Shown here: positions 14,255-23,054 of the stretch, one piece after another
Layout: each line of letters opens with the position of its first letter
Numbering within the stretch: the stretch's first letter is position 1
Origin: Phycisphaerales bacterium
Lineage (GTDB): Bacteria; Planctomycetota; Phycisphaerae; Phycisphaerales; UBA1924
Assembly (NCBI GenBank): GCA_019750095.1
Contig: JAIEOW010000087.1
Span: 1-49,782 of the forward strand
DNA length: 49,782 nucleotides
Reading direction: 5' to 3'
Position numbers and translations under genes: made by a program
The notes under the pieces: model-generated
The model's database searches: none
The model's input: only the letters and a program-made list of their open reading frames with translations
Told to the model about the DNA's origin: nothing

Positions 14255-15544
14255 ATGGATATTGCCCGTGCCCTGACCAGTTTGGGCATCGCTCTAGGGC
14301 TTGGCCTCCTGGTCGGCCTGCAACGCGAGCGGGCCAACTCGGCGCTCGCCGGCATCCGCACCTTCCCGCTCATCACGATTCTGGGCACCCTCTGCGCCAT
14401 GATCGGCGATACCACCGGCGGGTGGATCGTCGGGCTCGGGCTCCTCGCCGTCGCCGCGGCCACGGGTGTCGGCAACTTCTTTCGCGAGCGCACCGATCAA
14501 TCCCCGGGTATCACCACTGAGATCGCCGCCCTCGTCATGTTCGCGGTCGGCGCACTCACATGGATCGGCGACTGGCGGATCGCTGCCGCCGTTGGCGTGG
14601 TCTGTGCGGTCCTGCTCCAGCTCAAGCAGCGCATGCACGCGCTCGCGGACAAGATTGAAGAGAGAGACCTCGCCGCCGTCCTGCAGTTCTGCGCCGTTGC
14701 TTTCATCGTGCTGCCCGTGCTGCCCGATCGCAGCTTCGATCCGCTGGGCGTGCTCAACCCGCGGCACATCTGGTGGATGGTCGTCCTCGTCGTCGGCATC
14801 TCGCTCGTGGGCTATGTCGTTCTGAAGCTCGCTCGTGGACATCTGGGCATCGTGCTCGGCGGGCTGATCGGTGGCCTTGTCTCCAGCACCGCCACCGCCG
14901 CCAGCTATTCCCGCCGTGCCGCGGGTCAACCCGACTTCGCGCTTCCCGCGCTCTTGGCCATCACGCTCAGTTCGTGCGTGGTCTATCTCCGTGTGCTAGT
15001 CGAGATCGGCGTGGTCGCATGGTCGCAGCTCCCGGCCTTGGCGCCGCCCATGCTCATCATGCTTTTTACCGGCATCGTCGCCAGCATCATTGTTTGGTTT
15101 CGCGTTCGCCACGCCGTCGCGGATCTTCCCGATGCCGCGAATCCGTCCGAACTGAAATCCGCACTCTACTTCGGCCTGATTTACGCGGTCGTGCTTCTCG
15201 CCGTGGCTCTCGGGCACAAGTACCTCGGCGACCGCGGCGTCTACGTGGTCGCTGCCCTCTCAGGCCTGACCGACATGGATGCCATCACGCTCTCAAGTTC
15301 GCGACTCGCTCACGCCGGCACGATCGCTTCTGATACTGCTTTGCGCACCATCGTGATCGCCATCATCGCCAATCTCGCCTTCAAGACCGCGCTCGCCGGA
15401 ATCCTCGGCGGGCGTCGGCTGTTCCTTTGGGTCGCAATGGTCCTGGGGTGTTCAGCCGCCTGCGGCGTCGCGATCCTGCTGTTCTGGCCGGAAGGCCTCG
15501 CGATCCCCATGCCGGATCTCCGCCCGAGCTCTACGCGTCCTTAG
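14255..15544 (+). CDS. MgtC/SapB-type and DUF4010 membrane protein
   Basis: This 429-residue inner-membrane protein has about 12 hydrophobic segments. The N-terminal part (ALGLGLLVGLQRERA, GIRTFPLITILGTLCAMIG) is the MgtC/SapB-like domain; the C-terminal half (GLVSSTATAASYSRRA, and GVYVVAALSGLTDMDAITLSSS) is DUF4010. The family has unknown transport or magnesium-related roles. The ATG at 14255 begins the conserved N-terminus; an upstream in-frame start would add 60 non-conserved residues that overlap the divergent gap. The coding end overlaps the convergent glutamine-amidotransferase-like gene by 14 bases. Confidence 0.88.
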   Translation: MDIARALTSLGIALGLGLLVGLQRERANSALAGIRTFPLITILGTLCAMIGDTTGGWIVGLGLLAVAAATGVGNFFRERTDQSPGITTEIAALVMFAVGALTWIGDWRIAAAVGVVCAVLLQLKQRMHALADKIEERDLAAVLQFCAVAFIVLPVLPDRSFDPLGVLNPRHIWWMVVLVVGISLVGYVVLKLARGHLGIVLGGLIGGLVSSTATAASYSRRAAGQPDFALPALLAITLSSCVVYLRVLVEIGVVAWSQLPALAPPMLIMLFTGIVASIIVWFRVRHAVADLPDAANPSELKSALYFGLIYAVVLLAVALGHKYLGDRGVYVVAALSGLTDMDAITLSSSRLAHAGTIASDTALRTIVIAIIANLAFKTALAGILGGRRLFLWVAMVLGCSAACGVAILLFWPEGLAIPMPDLRPSSTRP

Positions 15545-16340
15545 TGCCCGGACCGCCCCCACGAGCGGCCTTGGTGCGATCTGCTTCCGTCCTCGCGCGG
15601 GCGTGCTCGACCAGCCGCTCGAACACCCCTACACCCACCGCGTGTTCCTGGGTTCGCTCCGGATGCCACTGCACCCCCACAAAGAACGGCACACCGCGCC
15701 GGGCGATCGCCTCGATCACGCCATCCTCGGCCAAACCGATCACGTCCATCGCTCCCGCAGAGCGCACCGCCTGGCGATGGTGACTTGTCACCATGCCGGC
15801 CACAGCAATCGGCATCGGCCCGCTGCCCGCGGCGATCACCGGGTGCAACGCATTCCCAGCGTGTCGATCCGCCGTGGGCGTGGTCTCGGGCAGATGCTGA
15901 TCCAGTTCCCCCCCGCTCACGAGTGCCATCATCTGCATCCCAAGGCACACCCCGAGCGTCGGCACCTCGGTTCGACGCAGAAGCATCTGGATCAGCGCGG
16001 TATCAAATCGCTGCCGCAGTTCGTGCACCGGCGTCGCCTTCGCATGCGTCGGCTTGCCAAACGGCTCGGTCCGCGGATCATCACCGCCCGTCAGCACGAT
16101 TCCATCGCATCGCGAAACCAGCAGCGGAATCTGCTCCACGATTGGCGGCAGAACAAACGGCACGCCTCCCGCCGCGATCACCGCTTCCGAATACGCGATC
16201 GCGCATTGCGCCCGCACGCTCCCCGGTCTCGGCTCCACCACATCCGGGGCGATGCCGATGATCGGTCGGCGAAGATCATCCCAGCCGCGCCACAGCCCGG
16301 CGTGCTCATCTCGGCGTTCATGTCGGTGCCCGTGCGTCAT
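15531..16340 (-). CDS. Gamma-glutamyl-gamma-aminobutyrate hydrolase family protein (PuuD-like, class I GATase fold)
   Basis: This is a 269-residue member of the peptidase C26/class I glutamine amidotransferase family. It shows RPIIGIAPDVVEP at the start of the fold, DGIVLTGGDDPR, the nucleophile elbow GVCLGMQMM (Cys) and the catalytic His-Glu in FVGVQWHPE near the end. PuuD hydrolyses gamma-glutamyl-GABA in putrescine breakdown, but related enzymes act on other gamma-glutamyl compounds and no puu genes are near, so the substrate is open. The N-terminal residues about 1-25 are His/Arg-rich and poorly conserved. Starts at 16340 (ATG, AGGA about ten bases upstream), 16361 (ATG) and 16364 (GTG) are possible. 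It is divergent from the DUF4340 gene. Confidence 0.88.
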   Translation of the reverse strand: MTHGHRHERRDEHAGLWRGWDDLRRPIIGIAPDVVEPRPGSVRAQCAIAYSEAVIAAGGVPFVLPPIVEQIPLLVSRCDGIVLTGGDDPRTEPFGKPTHAKATPVHELRQRFDTALIQMLLRRTEVPTLGVCLGMQMMALVSGGELDQHLPETTPTADRHAGNALHPVIAAGSGPMPIAVAGMVTSHHRQAVRSAGAMDVIGLAEDGVIEAIARRGVPFFVGVQWHPERTQEHAVGVGVFERLVEHARARTEADRTKAARGGGPGTKDA

Positions 16341-16391
16341 GCACCCGAATCCTACGAGCATCACCGCCGAAGTTCGCCCCTAGCATCGCGC

Positions 16392-17966
16392 ATGTCCACG
16401 CGGAGCGTCGTTATCTGGCTCCTCATCGCCGTCGCCATGGGCGTGGCCGCAGTCGTACTCTTGCGGGGCGGCACACTTGGCGGTGCTGCGCCTGCAAAGT
16501 CCGCCTCGGTCGCGGCTATTCCCGCCGGCGAGCGCATCCTCGCGTTCAGCCCGGGCGACGTCACGCGCATCGTCATCGAAGGCGGCGACCCAGGCACTCC
16601 ACGCCAGATCCTCGACCGCCCGTCGGCCACCACTTCCACACTCTCAACCGACGCCGAATGGCGATTGCTCATCGAGCCCGGGCTTCCCGGCGCGTTCGCT
16701 CCGCCACCATGGCCGCTCGAATCGGCCCAGATGCAGCCGCTGCTCCGTGTCTTGAGCGAAACGCGATCCATCGCCGCACCCTCACCCGACGCCTCGCTTG
16801 GCCTGCGTCCCATCGCGGTCCGCATGACCATCCGCGGCAGCATCGTCACGCTCAAGCTGGCCGAACGCACCATCGCCGGCAGCGGCCTGATCGAGATCGA
16901 ATCGATTGATTCCGCCCTGAGCACCACCCCCGCGATCCGCCGTGCCGTCGTTGACGACAAACTGCACGCGGTCTTCACCCAGCCCGGCCCGCGTGCGTGG
17001 CGTGTGCGGACGCCCGCCGCCGCGATCGCACCAGAGGCCTCCCGCATCACGCTCGACAACACCAAGCAGAAGCTCGTCCTCGCCAAGATCGATGGCAGAT
17101 GGGTCATGCGTGAACCCGCGGCCGCCCCCGCCGATCCCGGTTCGGTCCAACGCCTCATCGCCCAGCTCACCCGCATCTCGGTCGCTGATTTTCTCGACAC
17201 AGGTCCCAGTGGGTCCACAGGACTGGAGCGTCCCGTCGCCCGGTTGACCATCGAGGTCGATCGTCGCACCCTGCCCAAAGACTCACCCGAGCCGGTCATC
17301 ACCACCGAGTCCTTCGCGATGACCATCGGCGGCCCGGCCGACGCCTCTAACGCTCGGCTCTTCGCGTCCATCAACGACGAGCGCACCGTGCTGCTCGACT
17401 CACGCTCGCTCCAGCCGCTCAGCACCGACGCCGCACAGTATGTCTGGCCTCACCCGACACGATCCGCACCGGCCGACATCGGGCGAATCGAGATCACCTC
17501 CATCGGCGTGCCCCCTCTGCCCCCTGGCCCGAGCGATCGCACGCTCCGTCGCGGCTCAATCCGCTGGGTCCAAATCCTGCCCGACAACACAGAACTCGCG
17601 CTCGTTGACAAAGACAAAAGCGACGCCGACGCCCTGGTCACGTTCCTGACCGGCGGCGACCGAAGCGCTTTCGCCCCCGGCGGTCAGACCCCCGCCGCAC
17701 CGCTTCCAGAGAACGCCGCGCCCACCATTGAACTCGCCGCCCCCCTCTCGGGTCGGCCCATTGGCACGATCACCATGCGCTCACTCTCGGGCGACACGCT
17801 CGAAACCATCGACATCCTCGCGCTTCAGACCGGCGTCTTCACGCTGCGTACCGGCCCCATCTGGCGCACCTACTCCGTAGCCCAGGTGCCCAACCTGCTC
17901 CGCGACTTCGTCTCCTCGGCCCGTATCGCCGACCAGCCGGCCGCCGCACCGCCCGCGGGCAAGTAA
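16392..17966 (+). CDS. Membrane-anchored DUF4340 protein
   Basis: This 524-residue protein has one N-terminal membrane segment (residues about 6-25) and a large exterior part. A DUF4340-like region is seen twice in pattern: RAWRVRTPAA followed by ITLDNTKQKLVLAKIDGRWVMREP and a helix with VQRLIAQLTRISVADFLD, then a second beta-rich half. DUF4340 proteins are often encoded after GldG-type ABC auxiliary proteins in gliding or secretion-like operons. No such ABC genes are adjacent here, so this copy is alone. Runs of Ala and Pro mark flexible linkers. The ATG at 16392 is chosen because the upstream open frame has no membrane-protein features and overlaps the divergent gene. Confidence 0.8.
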   Translation: MSTRSVVIWLLIAVAMGVAAVVLLRGGTLGGAAPAKSASVAAIPAGERILAFSPGDVTRIVIEGGDPGTPRQILDRPSATTSTLSTDAEWRLLIEPGLPGAFAPPPWPLESAQMQPLLRVLSETRSIAAPSPDASLGLRPIAVRMTIRGSIVTLKLAERTIAGSGLIEIESIDSALSTTPAIRRAVVDDKLHAVFTQPGPRAWRVRTPAAAIAPEASRITLDNTKQKLVLAKIDGRWVMREPAAAPADPGSVQRLIAQLTRISVADFLDTGPSGSTGLERPVARLTIEVDRRTLPKDSPEPVITTESFAMTIGGPADASNARLFASINDERTVLLDSRSLQPLSTDAAQYVWPHPTRSAPADIGRIEITSIGVPPLPPGPSDRTLRRGSIRWVQILPDNTELALVDKDKSDADALVTFLTGGDRSAFAPGGQTPAAPLPENAAPTIELAAPLSGRPIGTITMRSLSGDTLETIDILALQTGVFTLRTGPIWRTYSVAQVPNLLRDFVSSARIADQPAAAPPAGK

Positions 17967-18056
17967 CCACCATCACACCAGATGACCGGCCGTCGATCCC
18001 CGGCTATGCTCATCCCGCCCAAGGCCCGAAACGGCCAAAGGCGACTGACAAGTCAT

Positions 18057-18130
18057 GGGCGCATAGCTCAGTTGGCTAGAGCGCAGCTGTCACATAGCTG
18101 AGGTCGCAGGTTCGAGCCCTGCTGCGCCCA
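18057..18130 (+). tRNA. tRNA-Val (anticodon CAC)
   Basis: This is a full cloverleaf: acceptor GGGCGCA pairs with TGCGCCC and an A discriminator follows. The D arm is GCTCAGTTGGCTAGAGC and the T arm GCAGG-TTCGAGC-CCTGC. The anticodon stem CAGCT/AGCTG holds loop GTCACAT, so the anticodon is CAC, reading the valine codon GTG. No CCA is encoded. Confidence 0.95.
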
Positions 18131-18174
18131 CTTCTCCCCTGCATGCCAATAGGTCAAGCAGGCAATCCCGAGCT

Positions 18175-18209
18175 TGCGAAGCCAAGCATTTGGCGTTCTT
18201 GGCTTCGCA
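18175..18209. repeat. Perfect 12-bp stem-loop downstream of tRNA-Val
   Basis: TGCGAAGCCAAG (18175-18186) pairs perfectly with CTTGGCTTCGCA (18198-18209) around an 11-base loop. It begins 44 bases after the tRNA. No T-run follows. It may be a tRNA transcript terminator or processing hairpin, or an inverted repeat left by a past insertion. The rest of the 18131-18409 gap has no gene I can support. Confidence 0.6.
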
Positions 18210-18409
18210 GATCTGAGGCCGCGGGGTGAGTTTTACCAGGTCGTGGGTTGTCTCGAGCTGAGCGTGCGGTTCACGCGTTCGTTGTCGTTGCCACGGCACT
18301 CTTCCAATCACACTCGGATCCCGCGGCGCCCCGCCGCGCTCACATCCTCTGGATGTTACCTCCACGATCCATCAGGACGCAAGTCCGAGGCACGCTCTAG
18401 AGTCGCTCT

Positions 18410-20164
18410 GTGAGAAACTCGACGAAGGTTCATCGACGGTCGGCCGCGCTCCCTCGGGCGCGGTGGTATGCGTTCCTCGGGGCGGGGCTGTTGCACGGGG
18501 TCTTTCTGTTCCTGTGCTTTCCCCCTGTTGGACTGTGGCCGATCGCGCTCGTGGCCATCGTGCCGCTGATCTGGGCGGGGTGTCGCACGGGTGTGGGCAT
18601 CAAGTCGGCCGCGCTCTTGACGGCACTGGGCACGCTCCCCGGCTGGCTTCTGCAGCATGTCTGGCTCTGGAACATCACCCAGCCGGGGTATCCGGCGATG
18701 GGTATTTACATGGCTGCATACTCGGCGATCTTTGTGTGGATGATTGCGCAAGCACGCTCGGCGGACTGGCGCATTCCGATGACGGTGGTCGCCGCACTGG
18801 GCTGGGCGGCGATCGAAGTCATCCGCGGCGAACTTGTGCTCACCGGCTATGGCTTTTATCTGCTCGGGCATCCGCTGATCGAGAGCACGCTGCTCGCCGG
18901 TCCGGCCTCGTTGCTCGGGGCCTATGCGGTGTCGATGCTCTGTGCCGCGATCAGCGGGGCGGTGGCCGACGCGGCGGGGTGGTCAGGAATTCGCAGACCA
19001 ATCGGCGGAATCGGGGCAGCGATCGTTGGGGTGATCTGGCTCGGGCTTGGGCTGCTGGGTCTTGCCAGCAATAAGAGTTCAGGGCCGACCTTTGAAGCCA
19101 GCGTTGGGGTTGTGCAGACCAATCTGCCCCAGGACAACAAGATCGGCTGGTCAGTCGCCGCCAAACAACGAGACATGAAGCGATTCGTGGAGCTGACGAC
19201 GCAGGTCGGCACGCAGCGCCCAGCGCCGGAGTTGATCCTCTGGCCAGAGACGATGTTTCCGGGGCCCGCGCTCAATGGCGAGGCGATCAAGCAGATCGAA
19301 GACGCCGGATTCCATTGGACCATCCCAGACTCGGCGGGCGCGAAGTCCAAGCTGCCTTTGAACAGCTTTGCCAGAGAGCTCTTTGAAGCACAAAGGACAC
19401 TCGGTATTCCGATGATGGTCGGTGCCATCGCAATGGACGGCGACGTCGCGGGAGGACTGGAAGGCCGCCCCGACGCGCGGTTCTCCAGATACAACTGCGT
19501 GATCTCGATCATCGATGGTGCCCCCAAAGCCCGCTACGACAAAGTGGACCTGACGCCCTTTGGCGAGATGATTCCTTATGTGCATCGATGGCCCGATCTG
19601 CAGCAGATGGTGCTGAATCTCGGGGCTCGGGGGATGAGCTTCGATCTGGCCGCCGGAACCTCTTTCCAACCGCTCACGGTGGTGACCAGGAGAGATGGTG
19701 CCGAACGCGGGGGTCTTCTGGTGGCCACCCCGATCTGCTTCGAGGTGACGCGAGCCTCTCTCTGTCGAAACCTCTCTCGGCAAGGTCCGGAGAATGTCCA
19801 TCCCAACTTGCTCATCAACTTCAGCAACGACGGATGGTTCGGCTGGTGGGATCCTGGTCGCCAGGTCCACTTGCTCTCGGCCAGATGGCGTTGCGTGGAA
19901 CTCGGCCTGCCGATGGTCCGCGCGGTAAACACCGGGATCTCGGCGGCCATAGACCGCAGAGGCCGGGTTCTGCCCAATGCCGGCCCTATGCGGCAGGACC
20001 GCGCGCTGGTGTTCACGGTCAGCGTGGAGTCCACCCGAAGCCGAAGCGGGACGCTGTTCTGGAAACTCGGTCAGATCCCGATGTACGTCGTCGCCGGACT
20101 CGGAATCGCGCTCGCGGGGGCAACCTGGCATCGTCGGCGACGCATCGAGTCCGGGCTGCTGTAG
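18410..20164 (+). CDS. lnt: Apolipoprotein N-acyltransferase
   Basis: This 584-residue inner-membrane enzyme adds the third acyl chain to the N-terminal cysteine of lipoproteins. The N-terminal third has six to seven hydrophobic segments. The nitrilase-like periplasmic domain shows the catalytic triad: Glu280 in LILWPETMFPG, Lys378 in YDKVDLTPFGEMIPY and Cys443 in PICFEV, followed by NLLINFSNDGWFGWWDP and MVRAVNTGISAAID, which are Lnt signatures. A last hydrophobic segment precedes the Arg-rich C-terminus. The start is a GTG (GTGAGAAAC); no in-frame ATG lies nearby upstream. It is followed by a HEAT-repeat lipoprotein 38 bases downstream, probably in one transcript. Confidence 0.95.
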   Translation: MRNSTKVHRRSAALPRARWYAFLGAGLLHGVFLFLCFPPVGLWPIALVAIVPLIWAGCRTGVGIKSAALLTALGTLPGWLLQHVWLWNITQPGYPAMGIYMAAYSAIFVWMIAQARSADWRIPMTVVAALGWAAIEVIRGELVLTGYGFYLLGHPLIESTLLAGPASLLGAYAVSMLCAAISGAVADAAGWSGIRRPIGGIGAAIVGVIWLGLGLLGLASNKSSGPTFEASVGVVQTNLPQDNKIGWSVAAKQRDMKRFVELTTQVGTQRPAPELILWPETMFPGPALNGEAIKQIEDAGFHWTIPDSAGAKSKLPLNSFARELFEAQRTLGIPMMVGAIAMDGDVAGGLEGRPDARFSRYNCVISIIDGAPKARYDKVDLTPFGEMIPYVHRWPDLQQMVLNLGARGMSFDLAAGTSFQPLTVVTRRDGAERGGLLVATPICFEVTRASLCRNLSRQGPENVHPNLLINFSNDGWFGWWDPGRQVHLLSARWRCVELGLPMVRAVNTGISAAIDRRGRVLPNAGPMRQDRALVFTVSVESTRSRSGTLFWKLGQIPMYVVAGLGIALAGATWHRRRRIESGLL

Positions 20165-20202
20165 ACTTCGGGCCTCGACGGACGAATCAAAGGAGTGATG
20201 GC

Positions 20203-21501
20203 ATGCGGCTAACCAGAATGAACTCGCGGCTTGTGGGATCGGCGTTGGTGGTGGCACTCTTGGCGTGTGCCGCCTGCGAGGGGCCGCAGCCCAAGCGTCG
20301 CAGTGCACGCAAAGCCAAGCCCGTTGCGGAAACGGCTGAGCTCACTCCCGGTCCGAACGCCGCAACCGCTGGCTCCACCATCTCCTCCGCTGAGAAAGCG
20401 ACGGCGGCTGAGACAAAGAGCCGAGCAGTTGACACACGAGAATGGTCCGGCACCGCATCGAGCGATTCGTCGGGCCCACGCGCCCGCACAGCGACTGCCG
20501 ACCAGCGCGAGATCATTACGCCGAACTCGGCGTCTTCCGCACGAGACACGGAGGTAATCGCGGCGGCGGATCGGGCGGCGCTGCGCGAGAAGGCGCTCGA
20601 ACTGCTGACCAACGCCGCGCTCTCGGGCGCTGATGAGGAGCGTGCCAACGCCATCGAATCACTCGCCATGACTCCGGGCCGCCTCAGCGGCGTCGCCGAG
20701 ACGGCCCTGCAGGATCGCAACGTCGCCGTTCGCACCGTCGCCGCGATGGCCGTCGGCAAAGCCCAGGTGAAGCAACTGGCCGGCAAGGTGCGGCCACTGC
20801 TCAGCGACAACTCGCCGTTTGTTCAGGCCGCGGCGATTTATTCCCTGCGACGCTGTGGCGTGGGGGCGGACCCGACCCCGCTCGCCGGAATGCTCTTTGA
20901 CCCTTCCACGCGCGTTCGGGCACACGCGGCGTACATCCTCGGCGAACTGGGCGACAAGTCCGCCCTCGGGCCGCTCCGCGATGCTCACAAGCAGGGTGGC
21001 GGATTCGGCCGAAGCAATGGCGGCGAGCTCCGCGTCAGTGATCTGCAGATCGCCGAGGCTCGGATCAAGCTTGGGGACAAAAACGCCGTGTCTGACATTC
21101 GCTCGGCCCTGTTCCCGGCTCGCCCGGAAGACCTTGAGGCGACGATTCTGGCCATCCAGATCATCGGTCAGGTCAAGGACGCCCCCAGCATCAACCGCCT
21201 GATCGACCTGACGCAGGTACGCGATCCGTCGGGTCAGGATCAGCCCGGCGAGGTCCGGATGGCCGCGGCCATGGCTTTGGCCCGCATGGGACAACCCCAC
21301 GGCTCATCGATCGCCCGTGAGTTCTTCGCCGGTGGGAGCGAGGCCCTGAGAGCCCAGTCAGCCCACCTGTTTGGGGAAACCAAGCGCCCCGAGAATCTCG
21401 CAGTGTTGAAAAGAATGATGGAAGACCCCGACGGCCGCGTGCGGGTGGCGGCGGCGACGGCCATCGTCAAGGTGACCGACGCGGCGGCCAGGCGGGAGTG
21501 A
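20203..21501 (+). CDS. HEAT-repeat lipoprotein
   Basis: This 432-residue protein starts with a signal peptide ending in a lipobox-like VVALLACAAC, so it should be lipid-anchored. A low-complexity Ser/Thr/Ala region (about 25-110) acts as a stalk. The rest consists of HEAT/PBS-lyase-like repeats, for example NVAVRTVAAMAVGKAQ, SPFVQAAAIYSLRRCG, TRVRAHAAYILGELGD and DGRVRVAAATAIVKV, which form a curved protein-binding scaffold. AGGAG lies seven bases before the ATG. Close downstream position to lnt, which matures lipoproteins, is suggestive but may be chance. Its partner is unknown. Confidence 0.85.
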   Translation: MRLTRMNSRLVGSALVVALLACAACEGPQPKRRSARKAKPVAETAELTPGPNAATAGSTISSAEKATAAETKSRAVDTREWSGTASSDSSGPRARTATADQREIITPNSASSARDTEVIAAADRAALREKALELLTNAALSGADEERANAIESLAMTPGRLSGVAETALQDRNVAVRTVAAMAVGKAQVKQLAGKVRPLLSDNSPFVQAAAIYSLRRCGVGADPTPLAGMLFDPSTRVRAHAAYILGELGDKSALGPLRDAHKQGGGFGRSNGGELRVSDLQIAEARIKLGDKNAVSDIRSALFPARPEDLEATILAIQIIGQVKDAPSINRLIDLTQVRDPSGQDQPGEVRMAAAMALARMGQPHGSSIAREFFAGGSEALRAQSAHLFGETKRPENLAVLKRMMEDPDGRVRVAAATAIVKVTDAAARRE

Positions 21502-21504
21502 AGA

Positions 21505-21594
21505 AAATGGCCAAATGAGCACATTTTCAAATGACCAAATCACAAGCCCTCGGGCATTTGGGCTCCCATTTGACGATTTGCTCATTTGCCATTT
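21505..21594. repeat. Imperfect 28-bp inverted repeat with nested arms (CAAATG units)
   Basis: The left arm (21505-21533) and the reverse complement of the right arm (21567-21594) match with three mismatches and one extra base. Inside, CCAAAT (21534-21539) pairs with ATTTGG (21556-21561), which extends the stem. The arm begins four bases after the lipoprotein stop codon. It may be a terminator, a small non-autonomous element or a structured repeat family. Both arms are internally built from CAAATG-like units, which suggests origin by repeat expansion. Confidence 0.7.
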
Positions 21595-21627
21595 GGCGAT
21601 TTGCGCAAGCCCGTTCCGGGGCCCGGG

Positions 21628-21657
21628 TTGACAGAGGGCCACCATATGCGGTATCAC
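21628..21657 (+). promoter_or_regulatory. Promoter candidate upstream of the coiled-coil gene
   Basis: TTGACA (21628-21633) is followed after 18 bases by TATCAC (21652-21657), a four-of-six match to the -10 consensus. It lies about 220 bases before the coiled-coil gene, so a long leader is implied. Confidence 0.3.
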
Positions 21658-21762
21658 TGTCCCTCCCAGATGGGTGCTTGCCGTCTGTTTGGGGTATTCG
21701 CTCAGTCAGACGCCCGGCTGGAAACAGGCAGGCCATGGTGAGCGGATAGGCGTAGCAGTCTT

Positions 21763-21791
21763 GGCCAAAGCCCTCAATGGGCCAATTGGCC
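21763..21791. repeat. 6-bp inverted repeat GGCCAA/TTGGCC
   Basis: GGCCAA (21763-21768) and TTGGCC (21786-21791) flank a 17-base spacer that has AGCCC and GGGCC within it. It lies about 85 bases upstream of the coiled-coil gene, in its presumed leader. It may be a regulatory hairpin. Confidence 0.3.
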
Positions 21792-21874
21792 GGATGGAGA
21801 TCGTTGGGTGGGATCGTGTTTGGATGATTGAGGTCGGATGACCTCTTGACGAATGGATTGACCAGGAGCCGACT

Positions 21875-22750
21875 GTGCACATTGTCACCAAGATTCTGAT
21901 CGTGTTCTGCGCCATCCTGAGCTTGCTTCTGTCGGCCCTGACCATGGCCTATGCGTCCAACGCGAACGCCCTCCGGCAGGAGATCGTCCTCGAGCGTGCC
22001 CGCAGCGCGGCGATCGCCAACGAGCAGTCAGCCAACGCTGGCGCACGCGGCATTGAGCTCGCGACCGCCGAGGACAAGCGCAAGGCCATCGAGGGCCAGC
22101 TCGCCGCCGCCCAGTCTGAGATCGCTCGGCTCCAGGCCGAGAAGACCAACCTCACGAGCAGTGAGCAACAGGCCAAGGCCGATGCGAACGCGATCCGCAA
22201 CCAGATCTCGCAGCTTGGTGCAACCGTCGACACCCAGGCCGCCCTGATCAAGAGCTACCGCGATGAGGCTTCGGTCATCCGCGAGAAGCTGCTCACCGGC
22301 GAGAAGCGGCAGATCGAGCTGCTCGACCGCATCAACGACCTCGAAAGCACCCGCGAGGTGCTGGAGCAGAACGCCCGGGCGCTCAAGGAGCAGCTTGAAG
22401 AGACCAAGCTCGCCTTGCAGTCGGCCCAGCAGCAGGCCCAGGGCGGCGGCTCGTCCGCGGCCAACTCTCTCACGGCCCGCACGCTCCCGCGCGAGCTGAC
22501 CGGTCCGCTGGTCACCGCTCGCGTCACGCAGACCTTCAAGAGCCCCGCTGGCGATGACATGGTCGAGATCAACGAGGGTTCCAACCGCGGCATCAAGCCC
22601 AACACCCTCATGACGGTCGTCCGCGGCGACGGCCAGTTCGTGGCCAGCATCGTGATCACCGTCGTCGAGCCGACCCGCTCGGTGGGCAAGGTGACGCTGA
22701 CCAAGATGAACGTCGGCAACGACGACCGCGTTCTCAGCCGCTTGGACTAA
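21875..22750 (+). CDS. Membrane-anchored coiled-coil protein with C-terminal beta domain
   Basis: This 291-residue protein has one N-terminal membrane segment (ILIVFCAILSLLLSALTMAY), then a long Ala/Glu/Gln-rich coiled coil (about 30-190), a Gly/Ser linker (QGGGSSAANS), and a C-terminal beta domain of about 95 residues with GDDMVEINEGSNRGIKPNTLMTVVRG and a late VGKVTLTKMNVGNDDRVL. That order resembles MreC and other periplasmic spacer proteins, but I cannot name a family. The GTG start is well supported by AGGAG six bases upstream. Two small genes follow closely, so a three-gene operon is likely, perhaps for an envelope structure. Confidence 0.75.
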   Translation: MHIVTKILIVFCAILSLLLSALTMAYASNANALRQEIVLERARSAAIANEQSANAGARGIELATAEDKRKAIEGQLAAAQSEIARLQAEKTNLTSSEQQAKADANAIRNQISQLGATVDTQAALIKSYRDEASVIREKLLTGEKRQIELLDRINDLESTREVLEQNARALKEQLEETKLALQSAQQQAQGGGSSAANSLTARTLPRELTGPLVTARVTQTFKSPAGDDMVEINEGSNRGIKPNTLMTVVRGDGQFVASIVITVVEPTRSVGKVTLTKMNVGNDDRVLSRLD

Positions 22751-22813
22751 AGCCTCTTCAGCTCGGCGTGTTTGCTACCTGCCCCTTGAACCCTGACGAT
22801 TGAGAGCTGATCC

Positions 22814-23032
22814 ATGAGCCAGTTCGGAATGCAAATGCCCGCCGGTACTCTGCAGCGCGGGCCCGTGATGAATGTGTACACGGGGCTGCTGCTGCTCGCG
22901 GTACTCGCACTGGCGGCGGCGTCGCTCTTCGTGTTCATGCAGGGCGCGTTGATCGGCCCAGAGAAGAACGCCCTGTCTGTCCATGTCGTCGAGAAGGGCA
23001 AGCCATTGAATCTGGGCTCGGACGCAAAGTGA
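22814..23032 (+). CDS. Small single-pass membrane protein, 72 residues
   Basis: I do not recognise this protein. A hydrophobic helix spans about residues 22-43 (TGLLLLAVLALAAASLFVFM), preceded by MNVYT and followed by a short charged tail (EKGKPLNLGSDAK). The upstream in-frame Met codons give options, but the ATG at 22814 fits the spacing. It is 63 bases after the coiled-coil gene and 22 before the next small gene, so it likely belongs to the same operon. Confidence 0.65.
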   Translation: MSQFGMQMPAGTLQRGPVMNVYTGLLLLAVLALAAASLFVFMQGALIGPEKNALSVHVVEKGKPLNLGSDAK

Positions 23033-23054
23033 ACTGGATTGGGACGAAGCGACT

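Larger units (their letters stand above)
21502..21874. other. 373-bp gap with inverted repeats and a promoter candidate
   Basis: There is no supportable gene here. The left third holds a large imperfect inverted repeat made of CAAATG/CATTTG units. The middle has a TTGACA-containing promoter candidate. The right third has a second smaller hairpin. Composition is more A+T rich than the flanking genes. Confidence 0.7.

Noticed and set aside
18090..18365. A minus-strand open frame ending in a GAAGLEPATSAM-like peptide
   Set aside because: It overlaps tRNA-Val and reads the antisense of the tRNA; such peptides are well-known artefacts of translated tRNA genes.
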